A stretch of DNA of 6,694 nt from an uncultured Lachnospiraceae bacterium (GTDB taxonomy: Bacteria > Bacillota > Clostridia > Lachnospirales > Lachnospiraceae), in NCBI GenBank assembly GCA_947003375.1, contig CAMQOJ010000244.1, positions 1 through 6,694 of the forward strand. The letters run 5' to 3'. This document shows, one piece after another, positions 1-6,386 of this stretch (its first letter is position 1; every line of letters begins with the position of its first letter). The notes under the pieces were generated by a model that worked only from the letters and a program-made list of their open reading frames with translations, was not told where the DNA came from and made no database searches. The translations under genes were made by a program, and so were the position numbers.

Positions 1-27
1 CATTTGCTTCGAGTGCTAATCTCTGGA

Positions 28-48
28 ACATATAATAGTTTTATATGT
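28..48. repeat. AT-rich 8-bp inverted repeat
   Basis: ACATATAA (28-35) and TTATATGT (41-48) are perfect inverted copies around a 5-base spacer. It lies in the AT-rich leader left of the first gene. It could be an operator or the remains of a weak terminator for a gene off the left edge, or a chance palindrome in AT-rich DNA. No T-tract follows directly. Confidence 0.35.
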
Positions 49-89
49 AAGTCTTTGCAAACACATTCACAGACAAGCATAAATCTATA

Positions 90-141
90 CCTTTCTTTTT
101 CTCTCTCTTTTTTATGTTTTCTCTTCTTTTCTCACTTTCCT
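90..141. other. Pyrimidine-rich tract in AT-rich intergenic DNA
   Basis: The plus strand is almost pure C/T for about 50 bases, broken by a TATG around 113-116 and by one A in CTCACTTT. Read on the minus strand it encodes only a Lys/Glu/Arg-rich string with no family likeness, so I do not call a gene. The rest of 1-178 is AT-rich and shows no coding pattern that I can support. Confidence 0.5.
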
Positions 142-178
142 GCTTATGGGCTGATTTAATTTTTATTTTAGAAATAAG

Positions 179-206
179 TAATTTTTTCCACTGCTTTCGC
201 CGATAT
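179..206 (+). promoter_or_regulatory. Possible sigma-28 (SigD/FliA-type) promoter
   Basis: The octamer GCCGATAT at 199-206 matches the -10 consensus of flagellar-type sigma-28 promoters exactly (GCCGATAT in Bacillus SigD, GCCGATAA in enteric FliA). A TAAT at 179-182 lies 16 bases upstream, against the usual TAAA with about 15. The predicted start of transcription, near 213, would give a leader of about 80 bases to the GTG at 294. The octamer match is what the sequence shows; the sigma factor is inferred. A housekeeping promoter using TATAAG (211-216) is possible but has no good -35. Confidence 0.4.
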
Positions 207-293
207 ATCTTATAAGAAAGAGACACTGTTGAAATATACATCCAAGGAGGGATTGACGGAGCAAACGGAGTTGGCTTTCAGGACAGTTTCAAA

Positions 294-515
294 GTGTACC
301 CGGTTCAAATGGTGGCAGGCGTGCCGAAGCCGAGAAGGGAACAGGGCGGGAGCAGGCATCAGGAATCCCGTTCCAACAGGCCCTCCACAGTCGGCATCAT
401 GCTCCGCCAGACCGCGGAAGCGGATTGTCCGCAGGAGTGCTATACCGTGACCTACGACCGGCACAGCCGTCTGCAGACCTACAGCTACCAGCAGTCCAGG
501 GAGTATACCTTTTGA
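294..515 (+). CDS. Small hypothetical protein, start uncertain
   Basis: I do not recognise this protein. Read from GTG at 294 it has 73 residues: basic and polar, no membrane segment, with a Tyr/Gln/Arg-rich tail ending TYSYQQSREYTF. G/C-ending codons increase along it as in neighbouring genes, and a strong terminator begins 8 bases after its TGA; both argue that it is real. The start is a problem. The frame is open back to 216, and the upstream codons (255-293) read as plausible protein (DGANGVGFQDSFK), yet this stretch has no ATG, GTG or TTG. A good AAGGAGGG (244-251) lies upstream, but the only start near it is TTG at 253, in another frame whose translation looks like noise. Either a weak AGGA (280-283) serves the GTG, an ATT start is used, or the 5' end is damaged. 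A sigma-28-like promoter upstream would suggest a motility-linked role; this is inference. Confidence 0.45.
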   Translation: MYPVQMVAGVPKPRREQGGSRHQESRSNRPSTVGIMLRQTAEADCPQECYTVTYDRHSRLQTYSYQQSREYTF

Positions 516-522
516 ACGTGGG

Positions 523-556
523 AAGGGGACATGGCCACAAAGCCTGTCCCCTTTTC
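523..556 (+). terminator. Intrinsic terminator of the small ORF
   Basis: AAGGGGACA (523-531) pairs with TGTCCCCTT (545-553). GGC (533-535) with GCC (542-544) adds an inner stem around a CACAAA loop. The hairpin is followed by TTTT in the plus direction. It sits just behind the stop at 513-515. On the minus strand it is followed by only two T's, so it should be a poor terminator for the convergent gene ending at 630. Bases 557-629 show nothing else. Confidence 0.8.
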
Positions 557-629
557 GTTTCCGCGCAAGTACCGCTGTCCAGCCTGCGATGACCCTCTGC
601 GGATTTCCCCTATTCCAGGAACATCCTCC

Positions 630-1298
630 CTAGCACTTGATCTCCAGATACCCCAAAAGCTTGGACATGTCATACTCCTCCAGTATCCCTAAGTTGGAGT
701 CGTAGAACTTCCCCTCATAGTGCACCAGATAATGGCAGAACCGCCCCATCTTCTCCATCATGATGCAGCACTTGGGCAGCACGGTGTCCCGGCCTTCCGT
801 GTAATTAATGACATCAGCGTGGTCGATTCCGTAATAATTCAGGGCAGAAATCATCATGCCCATGGTGGCCTGCCACTCCCTGCAGTCCATGACGGTGATG
901 ACCTCCGCTATGGTATTCCCCGCCAGCATGGCCACGCAGGACTGGCCGCAGAGGCCGTCCTCCGGCTGGATGATGACGTTTATGCCGTCAATCTTGCGGA
1001 TGGGGTTCTCGAAGCTGTAGGGGCTGTTCTGATCCATCCTGATCAGGGAACCGGATATATGCAGCAGGATTTTGTGGGGCACCCCCAGCTCCACGCTCAC
1101 CGCGTCCTCGTCCCCGATATGAATCTCATAATTGCCCTTCTCTATGGGCAGCAGCTCGCATTCGATGATTTTGTTGTCCAGAATCACCTCCGCCTGGATG
1201 ATGTCCCGCTGCTTGCAGACCTCCCATACATTGAATGGAATCTGAATCATATAGCCCTTGTCTTTCTTTTCCACCACCGATTGAAAGAAATACCTCAT
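630..1298 (-). CDS. DUF1905-like domain fused to C39-like cysteine peptidase
   Basis: A 222-residue protein without signal peptide or membrane segment, so presumably cytoplasmic. Residues 1-80 resemble DUF1905, a small beta-barrel domain: GYMIQIPFNVWEV near 15-27, ECELLPIEKGNYEIHI near 46-61. Residues 105-222 look like a papain-fold peptidase of the C39/C39-like kind. Q111 lies six residues before C117 in QPEDGLCGQSCVAML, the same spacing and GxxxxAM pattern as the Q-x5-C motif of bacteriocin-processing C39 domains. H189 (CHYLVHYEGKFYDS) and D200 complete a Gln-Cys-His-Asp set. The ATG is preceded by GGAGG (1305-1309) six bases away. It has its own promoter and is not in an operon with the regulator upstream. 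The substrate is unknown. It lacks the transporter domains of a peptidase-containing exporter, and I see no leader-peptide gene nearby. The peptidase-fold call is fairly secure; activity is inferred. Confidence 0.75.
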   Translation of the reverse strand: MRYFFQSVVEKKDKGYMIQIPFNVWEVCKQRDIIQAEVILDNKIIECELLPIEKGNYEIHIGDEDAVSVELGVPHKILLHISGSLIRMDQNSPYSFENPIRKIDGINVIIQPEDGLCGQSCVAMLAGNTIAEVITVMDCREWQATMGMMISALNYYGIDHADVINYTEGRDTVLPKCCIMMEKMGRFCHYLVHYEGKFYDSNLGILEEYDMSKLLGYLEIKC

Positions 1299-1304
1299 TG
1301 CTTA

Positions 1305-1309
1305 CCTCC
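1305..1309 (-). promoter_or_regulatory. Ribosome binding site of the DUF1905/C39-like gene
   Basis: GGAGG on the minus strand, six bases before the ATG at 1298. It fixes the start of that gene. Confidence 0.8.
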
Positions 1310-1338
1310 GTTCCGTTATTTTACTGTCAGGGTCTATC

Positions 1339-1362
1339 ATAGAATCCTCTCTTGGATTCTAT
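1339..1362. repeat. Perfect 9-bp inverted repeat at transcription start, possible operator
   Basis: ATAGAATCC (1339-1347) and GGATTCTAT (1354-1362) are exact inverted copies separated by TCTCTT. The repeat begins about 9 bases downstream of the -10 element of the minus-strand promoter, where a repressor dimer would block initiation, or where a hairpin would form at the 5' end of the mRNA. Which regulator binds, if any, cannot be told from the window. Confidence 0.5.
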
Positions 1363-1370
1363 TATCTAGC

Positions 1371-1399
1371 ATTATACCAAAATTTGTCCCAAATGAAAA
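1371..1399 (-). promoter_or_regulatory. Sigma-70-type promoter with extended -10 for the peptidase gene
   Basis: On the minus strand TGGTATAAT (1371-1379) gives a consensus TATAAT with an extended -10 TG. TTTTCA (1394-1399) lies exactly 17 bases upstream as a 4/6 match to -35. Transcription should start near 1364, leaving a leader of about 65 bases that contains the 1339-1362 inverted repeat. Confidence 0.7.
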
Positions 1400-1440
1400 C
1401 AGGATTCCGATAAGTTAAATATTTGACAATCCCCCTGCCC

Positions 1441-2313
1441 CTACCCGCTGTGCCTTGCCTGGGAGGGAGAAATCCCGTACCGCTTCTTGAAAAGCTTGCT
1501 GAAATGGTACGCATCGTCATAGCCCACCTGGGCCGCCACCTCCTGGATGCTCCCCTCATAGCCGCCCTCCAGCAGCTCCTTGGCCTTCTCCAGCCGGATA
1601 TTAATCAGGTACCTGATTGGCGCGTTCCCCGTCTCGCTCTTGAAAATCCGCGAGATATAGAACGGGCTTAAGTACATGTTCTCCGCAATCTGATCCAGGG
1701 AAATCTTCTCGCTGTAGTGATCCTCGATATAGTTCATGATCTGCTCCACCACGTATTTCTTGTTGGCGGACTCAAAGGCACAGCCCACCGGCCGCTCCAT
1801 GGGCTCGCACCGCTCCCTGATCACCAGGAGGAGCATCTGCATCAGATAGGCCTTCATCATGAAATACCGCCCCTGCCTGCGCACGGCGTTCTCCGCCTCC
1901 ATGGCGGAGCAGATCCGCAGCAGCCTCTGGCGCAGCTCCCCCGTGGTGTGGAGGATATGCTGCCCATCGGGAAGCGGCAGGAAATTGTCCTTGCAGCCCG
2001 CAATCCGGATATCCGAAAAGCCCACGAAGAATTCCGTGGACGGTATCTCCGCCTCGGGACAGTTCAAGGACTGGTGCCTGTCTCCGGGGTTGATGATGAG
2101 CAGATCTCCCTCCTGCACCGTGTAAATAGTGTCCTCAATGCGATATTTCCCCTCACCTGAGAAAATATACGCAATTTCCAGGAAGTCGTGGCTGCGGTAT
2201 TCGGATGCCTTCATCCCCTTCTGCCTGGTTCCCTTCCATATAAAGAGGAAAGTAGGATCCATCTCATCGATGGAAATCTCGCCTGCCTGCTGCTTTTTTG
2301 TCTCTACACACAT
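1441..2313 (-). CDS. AraC-family transcriptional regulator with cupin sensor domain
   Basis: A 290-residue protein of typical length for the family. The N-terminal half (about 20-150) is an AraC-type cupin ligand-binding domain, with HDFLEIAYIFSGEGKYRI near 42-59 followed by GDLLIINPGDRHQ near 69-81. The C-terminal 100 residues hold the two helix-turn-helix motifs: ISLDQIAENMYLSPFYISRI at about 204-223, and IQEVAAQVGYDDAYHFSKLF at 256-275, followed by the conserved KKRYGISPSQAR. Such proteins bind a small molecule through the cupin and usually activate a nearby promoter. It is transcribed away from the ABC exporter genes across a 256-base gap, so it is the likely regulator of that exporter; this is inferred from position. 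The ATG at 2313 has only a weak upstream GAAGA-like site; an internal ATG at residue 18 has no better one, so the longer start is kept. The inducer cannot be read from the sequence. Confidence 0.92.
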   Translation of the reverse strand: MCVETKKQQAGEISIDEMDPTFLFIWKGTRQKGMKASEYRSHDFLEIAYIFSGEGKYRIEDTIYTVQEGDLLIINPGDRHQSLNCPEAEIPSTEFFVGFSDIRIAGCKDNFLPLPDGQHILHTTGELRQRLLRICSAMEAENAVRRQGRYFMMKAYLMQMLLLVIRERCEPMERPVGCAFESANKKYVVEQIMNYIEDHYSEKISLDQIAENMYLSPFYISRIFKSETGNAPIRYLINIRLEKAKELLEGGYEGSIQEVAAQVGYDDAYHFSKLFKKRYGISPSQARHSG

Positions 2314-2336
2314 GTCTTCGTCTTTCTGCCTTTACG

Positions 2337-2346
2337 CGAAATTTCG
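2337..2346. repeat. 10-bp palindrome in divergent regulatory region
   Basis: CGAAATTTCG is a perfect palindrome lying between the predicted promoter of the AraC gene and its start codon. It may be a regulator binding site in the untranslated leader. A 10-bp palindrome is short enough to be chance. Confidence 0.25.
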
Positions 2347-2378
2347 TCTATATGTTGCCCCATCGATCCTGTTTTCTT

Positions 2379-2407
2379 ATTTTACCCTGTTTGTCTGCAA
2401 AAGTAAA
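2379..2407 (-). promoter_or_regulatory. Probable promoter of the AraC-type regulator
   Basis: On the minus strand TTTACT (2402-2407, 4/6 to -35) and TAAAAT (2379-2384, 5/6 to -10) are separated by exactly 17 bases. Transcription would start near 2372, about 60 bases before the ATG. Confidence 0.45.
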
Positions 2408-2483
2408 ACCCTTTTTTCATTTCCGGCTACAAAATTTTCCATCAAGGGTGCAAGATACTCCATTTCCTTTTGTATCCTAAAAA

Positions 2484-2494
2484 GTACAATGTAC
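2484..2494. promoter_or_regulatory. Palindrome over possible -10 of the exporter promoter
   Basis: GTACAATGTAC is an inverted repeat of five bases around a single central base. It contains TACAAT (2485-2490), the best -10-like hexamer upstream of the exporter on the plus strand. The matching -35 region is poor (TTTCCT at 2463-2468, 16-base spacing). A weak core promoter would fit a gene that depends on an AraC-type activator. I assign neither a promoter nor an operator with certainty. Confidence 0.3.
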
Positions 2495-2554
2495 CATAAG
2501 CCCGCAAACAATAAATAGGCGGATGGAATGCCAAAAAAACGACACAGGCGTTCC

Positions 2555-2561
2555 GGGGAGG
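2555..2561 (+). promoter_or_regulatory. Ribosome binding site that sets the exporter start at 2570
   Basis: GGGGAGG lies eight bases before ATG 2570. The in-frame ATG at 2528 has no comparable site and would add 14 mostly basic residues (PKKRHRRSGEDLH) ahead of a normal N-terminus. The downstream start is preferred. Confidence 0.8.
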
Positions 2562-2569
2562 ATTTGCAT

Positions 2570-4348
2570 ATGACACCTATCAAATGGTTCTACGGCTTCT
2601 TGAAGAAGTACCAGAAACTGATGATCGGCGGCCTGTTCCTGACCACGGTCATCGCGGCCCTGTCCATCGTCAACCCCTACATATCGGGCATCATGGTGGA
2701 CGATGTCATCCAGGCAGGGAACTACGACCTGCTGCCCACGCTGATCGCATGCCTGGTGGGGATCACGCTGCTCAACTGCGTCCTGCGCTTCCTGTACCAG
2801 CTCATGTTCGAGACGGCCTCCCAGGGCGTCCTCTACGACATGCGCAGCACCGTGTACAGGAAGCTGCTGGAGGAGGACTTCAACTTTTATAATAAGAAGC
2901 GCACCGGCGACCTGATGAGCCGCCAGACGGGAGACATGGACGCCGTCCGGTATTTCGTGGCCTATGTCATCTACGCCGTGTACCAGAACGTGCTGCTGTT
3001 CATCTTCGCGCTGGTGATGATCTTCACCGTGAGCCCGAAGCTGGCCCTGTGCATGCTGGTGGTGCTGCCCTTCACGGCCATCTCCACCTTCAAGCAGTCC
3101 AAAGAGGTGAAGCCCGCTTTCCAGCGCAACCGCAACTGCTTCTCCTCCCTGAACGCCTTCGTCCAGGAGAACATCAGCGGCAACCGGGTGGTGAAGGCCT
3201 TCGCCAAGGAAGAATATGAGAAGGGCAAGTTCCAGATTGAGAACGACAGGTTCCGGGACGCCCAGATCAAGGGCTCCCGGGTGTGGATGAAATACGTGCC
3301 AATCTTCGAGATCCTGGCCTACGCCCTCACCGTCATCCTGATGCTCTACGGCGGGTACATGGTCATCCAGGGGGAGGTCACCATGGGAGACCTGGTAAAG
3401 GTCAACGGCTATCTGTGGATGCTCAACGCGCCCCTGCGCATGGCGGGCTGGTGGGTCAACGATATCCAGAACTTCGTCACCTCCGTGGAGAAGATCTACG
3501 CCACCTACAGCGAGGAGCCCAAGGTGCGCACGCCCCGCTTTGCCTGGAACCACGCGGATACCTTCGGCTATCCCCATGAGAAGATCCGCGGCCAGGTGGA
3601 ATTCAAGGACGTGGCCTACAGCGACGGCGACGATGACATCATAAAGGACATCAATTTCAGCGTGGAGGCCGGGCAGACCGTAGGCATCATCGGCTCCACA
3701 GGCTCCGGCAAGTCCACGCTGATGAACCTGCTGTGCCGGTTCTATGACGCCACCTCCGGGCAGGTGCTGGTGAACGGCACGGATGTCCGGGACATGAACC
3801 TGTACAACCTGCGGGACAACATCGGCATGGCCATGCAGGACGTGTTCCTGTTCTCCGACACCATCGAGGGCAACATCGCCTACGGCAGGCCCGACTGCAG
3901 CTTCGAGCAGGTGAAGAAGGCCGCGATCATGGCGGATGCCAACCACTTCATCAACGCCATGCCGGACGGCTACGACACCATTGTAGGCGAGCGTGGCATG
4001 GGGCTTTCCGGCGGCCAGAAGCAGCGCATCTCCCTGGCCAGAGCCCTTTTGAAGGATCCTTCCATCCTGATCCTGGACGACACCACGTCGGCAGTGGACA
4101 TGGAGACGGAGAGCTATATCCAGAAGCAGCTTAAGAGCATCAAGGAGGGCTGTACCGTATTCATCATCGCCTACCGCATCTCTTCCATCAAGGACGCGGA
4201 CCTGATACTGGTCATGGACGGCGGGCGAATCATCGAACGGGGCACCCACAGCGAGCTGCTGGCCAAGGACGGCTATTATGCCAAGGCCTTCCACAACCAG
4301 TACGGGGAGATTCCCCAGGAGCTGCTGCAGAAAAAACATATCGCATAA
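2570..4348 (+). CDS. ABC exporter subunit A (TMD-NBD half-transporter) with degenerate ATP site
   Basis: A 592-residue half-transporter of the ABCB/multidrug type acting in the cytoplasmic membrane. Six membrane spans lie at roughly 17-40, 55-78, 128-150, 152-175, 243-266 and 278-298. The nucleotide-binding domain starts near 342. Its motifs are Walker A GSTGSGKST (375-383), Q-loop Q423, an intact signature LSGGQ (479-483), Walker B ILILDD (D503, D504), D-loop SAVD (507-510) and a switch region FIIAYR. Three positions depart from the active consensus: D504 replaces the catalytic Glu, Y535 replaces the H-loop His, and D352 appears to stand where the A-loop Tyr should be. This is the pattern of the degenerate-site partner in heterodimeric exporters such as BmrCD, LmrCD and TM287/288. 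Its LSGGQ should complete the active site of subunit B. It is co-oriented with the next gene, 41 bases away. Substrate unknown: drug, lipid or peptide are all possible. Confidence 0.95.
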   Translation: MTPIKWFYGFLKKYQKLMIGGLFLTTVIAALSIVNPYISGIMVDDVIQAGNYDLLPTLIACLVGITLLNCVLRFLYQLMFETASQGVLYDMRSTVYRKLLEEDFNFYNKKRTGDLMSRQTGDMDAVRYFVAYVIYAVYQNVLLFIFALVMIFTVSPKLALCMLVVLPFTAISTFKQSKEVKPAFQRNRNCFSSLNAFVQENISGNRVVKAFAKEEYEKGKFQIENDRFRDAQIKGSRVWMKYVPIFEILAYALTVILMLYGGYMVIQGEVTMGDLVKVNGYLWMLNAPLRMAGWWVNDIQNFVTSVEKIYATYSEEPKVRTPRFAWNHADTFGYPHEKIRGQVEFKDVAYSDGDDDIIKDINFSVEAGQTVGIIGSTGSGKSTLMNLLCRFYDATSGQVLVNGTDVRDMNLYNLRDNIGMAMQDVFLFSDTIEGNIAYGRPDCSFEQVKKAAIMADANHFINAMPDGYDTIVGERGMGLSGGQKQRISLARALLKDPSILILDDTTSAVDMETESYIQKQLKSIKEGCTVFIIAYRISSIKDADLILVMDGGRIIERGTHSELLAKDGYYAKAFHNQYGEIPQELLQKKHIA

Positions 4349-4375
4349 CGAAGGTATCGTAGCGCTGAAGCGCAC

Positions 4376-4382
4376 AGAGAGG
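4376..4382 (+). promoter_or_regulatory. Ribosome binding site of exporter subunit B
   Basis: AGAGAGG lies seven bases before ATG 4390. The 41-base gap between the two exporter genes has no terminator, supporting one transcript. Confidence 0.6.
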
Positions 4383-4389
4383 TATAATT

Positions 4390-6225
4390 ATGGCACGCAA
4401 TCGATATGACATGGACGAAGTGCTGGAAGACAGCTTTGACGTCCGACAGTTGAAACGTCTGGGAGCCTATGTCTCCCCTTACAAAACGAAGATGGCAGGC
4501 GTCATCGTCCTGATGCTCAGCGCCTCCGCCGCCACCATGCTGGTGCCCATCTTCTTCCAGAGGATCATGGACATCTACATCCCGGGGAAGGATATGGGAG
4601 GAATCGTGGCCGTGAGCATGCTGACGCTGGCCGTGGCGGCCTATTCCGGCATCGCCATGCGCTTCAAGATCAAGATCATGAGCAATGTAGGCCAGAACAT
4701 CATACACGCCATCCGCACGGATATCTTCAACCATCTGCAGGAGCTGCCCTTCTCCTACTACGATGACAGGCCCCACGGCAAGATACAGGTGCGCGTGGTG
4801 AACTATGTGAACAGCTTAAGCGACCTGCTGAGCAATGGTATCGTGAATACCATCACGGATCTGTGCAACCTTTTCTTCATTATTATATTCATGCTCTTCT
4901 GCGATACGAGACTGACCCTTGTATGCCTCTGCGGCCTGCCGCTGCTGGCCCTGGTAATCGTCTTCATCAAGAAGCGTCAGCGGAAGGCCTGGCAGATCCA
5001 GTCCAACAAGCAGAGCAACCTGAACGCCTATATCGCGGAGAGCATCAATGGCATCCGGGTCACCCAGTCCTTTGTCCGCGAGAACGAGAACAACCAGATT
5101 TTCAACAACTTAAGCGGCAATTACAGAAAGTCCTGGATGAACGCGATCCTGTACAACTTTACCCTGGGACCCAGCGTGGACATGATCTCCATCATCACCA
5201 CATCCTTCATCTACGTGCTGGGCATCCGCTGGATCCTGGCTCCGGACGCCACGCTGACGGTGGGCGTGCTGATCGCTTTCACCGCTTACATCGGGCGCTT
5301 CTGGGCCCCGATCAACACCCTGGCCAGCTTCTACAACTCGCTGCTGACCGCCATCTCCTACCTGGAGCGCATCTTCGAGACCATCGATGAGCCCGTCCTG
5401 GTGAAGGACGCGGAGGGCGCCACGGAGATGCCCGCCATCAAAGGCCAGGTGGAATTCAAGGACGTGTGCTTCAGCTATGAGGAGGGCCACAGGATTCTGG
5501 ACAATATCAATTTCACCGCCAGGGAGGGCGAGACCTACGCTTTCGTGGGGCCCACCGGCGCAGGGAAGTCCACCATCGTGAACCTGATCTCCCGCTTCTA
5601 CAATGTGGATTCCGGGCAGGTGCTCATCGACGGCACGGATATCGCCGGGGTGTCGATCCGCTCCCTCCGGTCCCAGATGGGCGTGATGATGCAGGACAGC
5701 TTCATCTTCTCCGGCACCATCATGGACAATATCCGCTACGGCAAGCTGGATGCCACGGACGATGAGGTCATAGCCGCAGCCAAGACCGTTTGCGCCCATG
5801 ACTTCATCTCCCAGATGGAGAACGGCTACTACACCGAGGTGAACGAGCGGGGAAGCAGGCTCTCGGCGGGCCAGAGGCAGCTAATCTCCTTCGCCAGGGC
5901 GCTGCTTGCCGACCCGAAGATACTGATCCTGGACGAGGCCACCTCCAGCATCGACACGGAGACGGAGATCCTGCTGCAGAAGGGCCTGAACGAGCTGCTG
6001 AAGGGCCGCACCTCCTTCATCATCGCCCACAGGCTCTCCACGATCAAAAACGCCGACTGCATCATGTACATCGATAAGGGCGGCATCCTGGAGCGGGGCA
6101 CCCACGAGGAGCTGGTGGCCCAGGAGGGCGCTTACTATGAGCTTTACATGTCCCAGTATGATTTCCTGACCCAGGAGGCTGCGGGGGGACAGAGTCAGAT
6201 GCCCCTGAAGTTCGAGACTGCCTAG
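4390..6225 (+). CDS. ABC exporter subunit B (TMD-NBD half-transporter) with catalytic ATP site
   Basis: A 611-residue ABCB-type half-transporter, the partner of the gene just upstream. A charged N-terminal extension (1-34) precedes six membrane spans at roughly 35-60, 70-92, 148-170, 173-195, 256-280 and 288-312. The nucleotide-binding domain carries A-loop Y363, Walker A GPTGAGKST (387-395), Q-loop Q435, Walker B ILILDEATS (D515, catalytic E516), D-loop SSID and H-loop H547 (IIAHRLSTI), all canonical. Its signature is LSAGQ (491-495) instead of LSGGQ. That substitution falls in the ATP site built with subunit A's Walker motifs, already degenerate there, whereas E516 and H547 pair with subunit A's intact LSGGQ. 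One hydrolytic site per heterodimer is therefore expected. The C-terminus continues about 20 residues past the usual end (AAGGQSQMPLKFETA), and its TAG lies within the left arm of a large inverted repeat; the original end of the gene may have been changed. Confidence 0.95.
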   Translation: MARNRYDMDEVLEDSFDVRQLKRLGAYVSPYKTKMAGVIVLMLSASAATMLVPIFFQRIMDIYIPGKDMGGIVAVSMLTLAVAAYSGIAMRFKIKIMSNVGQNIIHAIRTDIFNHLQELPFSYYDDRPHGKIQVRVVNYVNSLSDLLSNGIVNTITDLCNLFFIIIFMLFCDTRLTLVCLCGLPLLALVIVFIKKRQRKAWQIQSNKQSNLNAYIAESINGIRVTQSFVRENENNQIFNNLSGNYRKSWMNAILYNFTLGPSVDMISIITTSFIYVLGIRWILAPDATLTVGVLIAFTAYIGRFWAPINTLASFYNSLLTAISYLERIFETIDEPVLVKDAEGATEMPAIKGQVEFKDVCFSYEEGHRILDNINFTAREGETYAFVGPTGAGKSTIVNLISRFYNVDSGQVLIDGTDIAGVSIRSLRSQMGVMMQDSFIFSGTIMDNIRYGKLDATDDEVIAAAKTVCAHDFISQMENGYYTEVNERGSRLSAGQRQLISFARALLADPKILILDEATSSIDTETEILLQKGLNELLKGRTSFIIAHRLSTIKNADCIMYIDKGGILERGTHEELVAQEGAYYELYMSQYDFLTQEAAGGQSQMPLKFETA

Positions 6226-6386
6226 TACACTGGTGCATGAATTTCCAAGTAATCAGTGCTCGATTTCCGCGCCAGGACAAGGCGGAGGAAGGAGACGATG
6301 CGGGAGCATAGTCCACTGACGGCAACGCAGTACCAGGGTGGACGGCCAGGGCTGATTGCTCAAGGATTCATGCATCGGGGTACTAG
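6222..6386 (+). ncRNA. Large inverted-repeat element: candidate structured RNA or miniature repeat
   Basis: CTAGTAC (6222-6228) pairs with GTACTAG (6380-6386). The helix continues through TGCATGAAT (6234-6242) with ATTCATGCA (6366-6374). After a 3x3 internal loop comes AGTAATCAG (6248-6256) with CTGATTGCT (6352-6360). Arm differences at 6231, 6233, 6243, 6244, 6250 and 6257 are G-U pairs on the plus strand; 6229 and 6245-6247 do not pair. The apical 90 bases can fold into hairpins: TTCC/CGCC with GGCG/GGAA (6265-6290), GAC-ATGC with GCAT-GTC (6294-6313), and ACTG-CG around a GCAA tetraloop (6315-6331). GTCCAC (6311-6316) with GTGGAC (6338-6343) is a competing pairing. No ORF of note lies inside and I match no RNA family that I know. 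It could be a 3'-UTR or small RNA, or a MITE/REP-like repeat; I see no flanking target duplication. Confidence 0.5.

Noticed and set aside
41..241. A 66-codon Lys/Glu-rich minus-strand ORF
   Set aside because: Produced by the purine-rich strand of a pyrimidine tract in AT-rich DNA; no ribosome binding site or family likeness.
720..1418. A 232-codon plus-strand frame across the peptidase gene
   Set aside because: His/Leu/Asp-rich shadow of the minus-strand gene, which has a good ribosome binding site, a promoter and recognisable domains.
2528..2569. Upstream ATG at 2528 as the start of exporter subunit A
   Set aside because: No proper ribosome binding site, whereas ATG 2570 has GGGGAGG at ideal spacing and gives a normal family N-terminus.
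2477..4375. A 632-codon open frame on the minus strand opposite exporter subunit A
   Set aside because: Its translation is rich in Val, His, Asp, Gln and Gly without domain likeness. It is the mirror of a GC-rich gene whose strongly G/C third positions suppress stops on the other strand.
6222..6386. Known RNA types for the inverted-repeat element (6S RNA, cobalamin or glmS elements, group II intron domain V, integron attC)
   Set aside because: It has a branched apex and not a central bubble as in 6S, and lacks the conserved cores of the others as I know them. No flanking attC-type core sites are visible.
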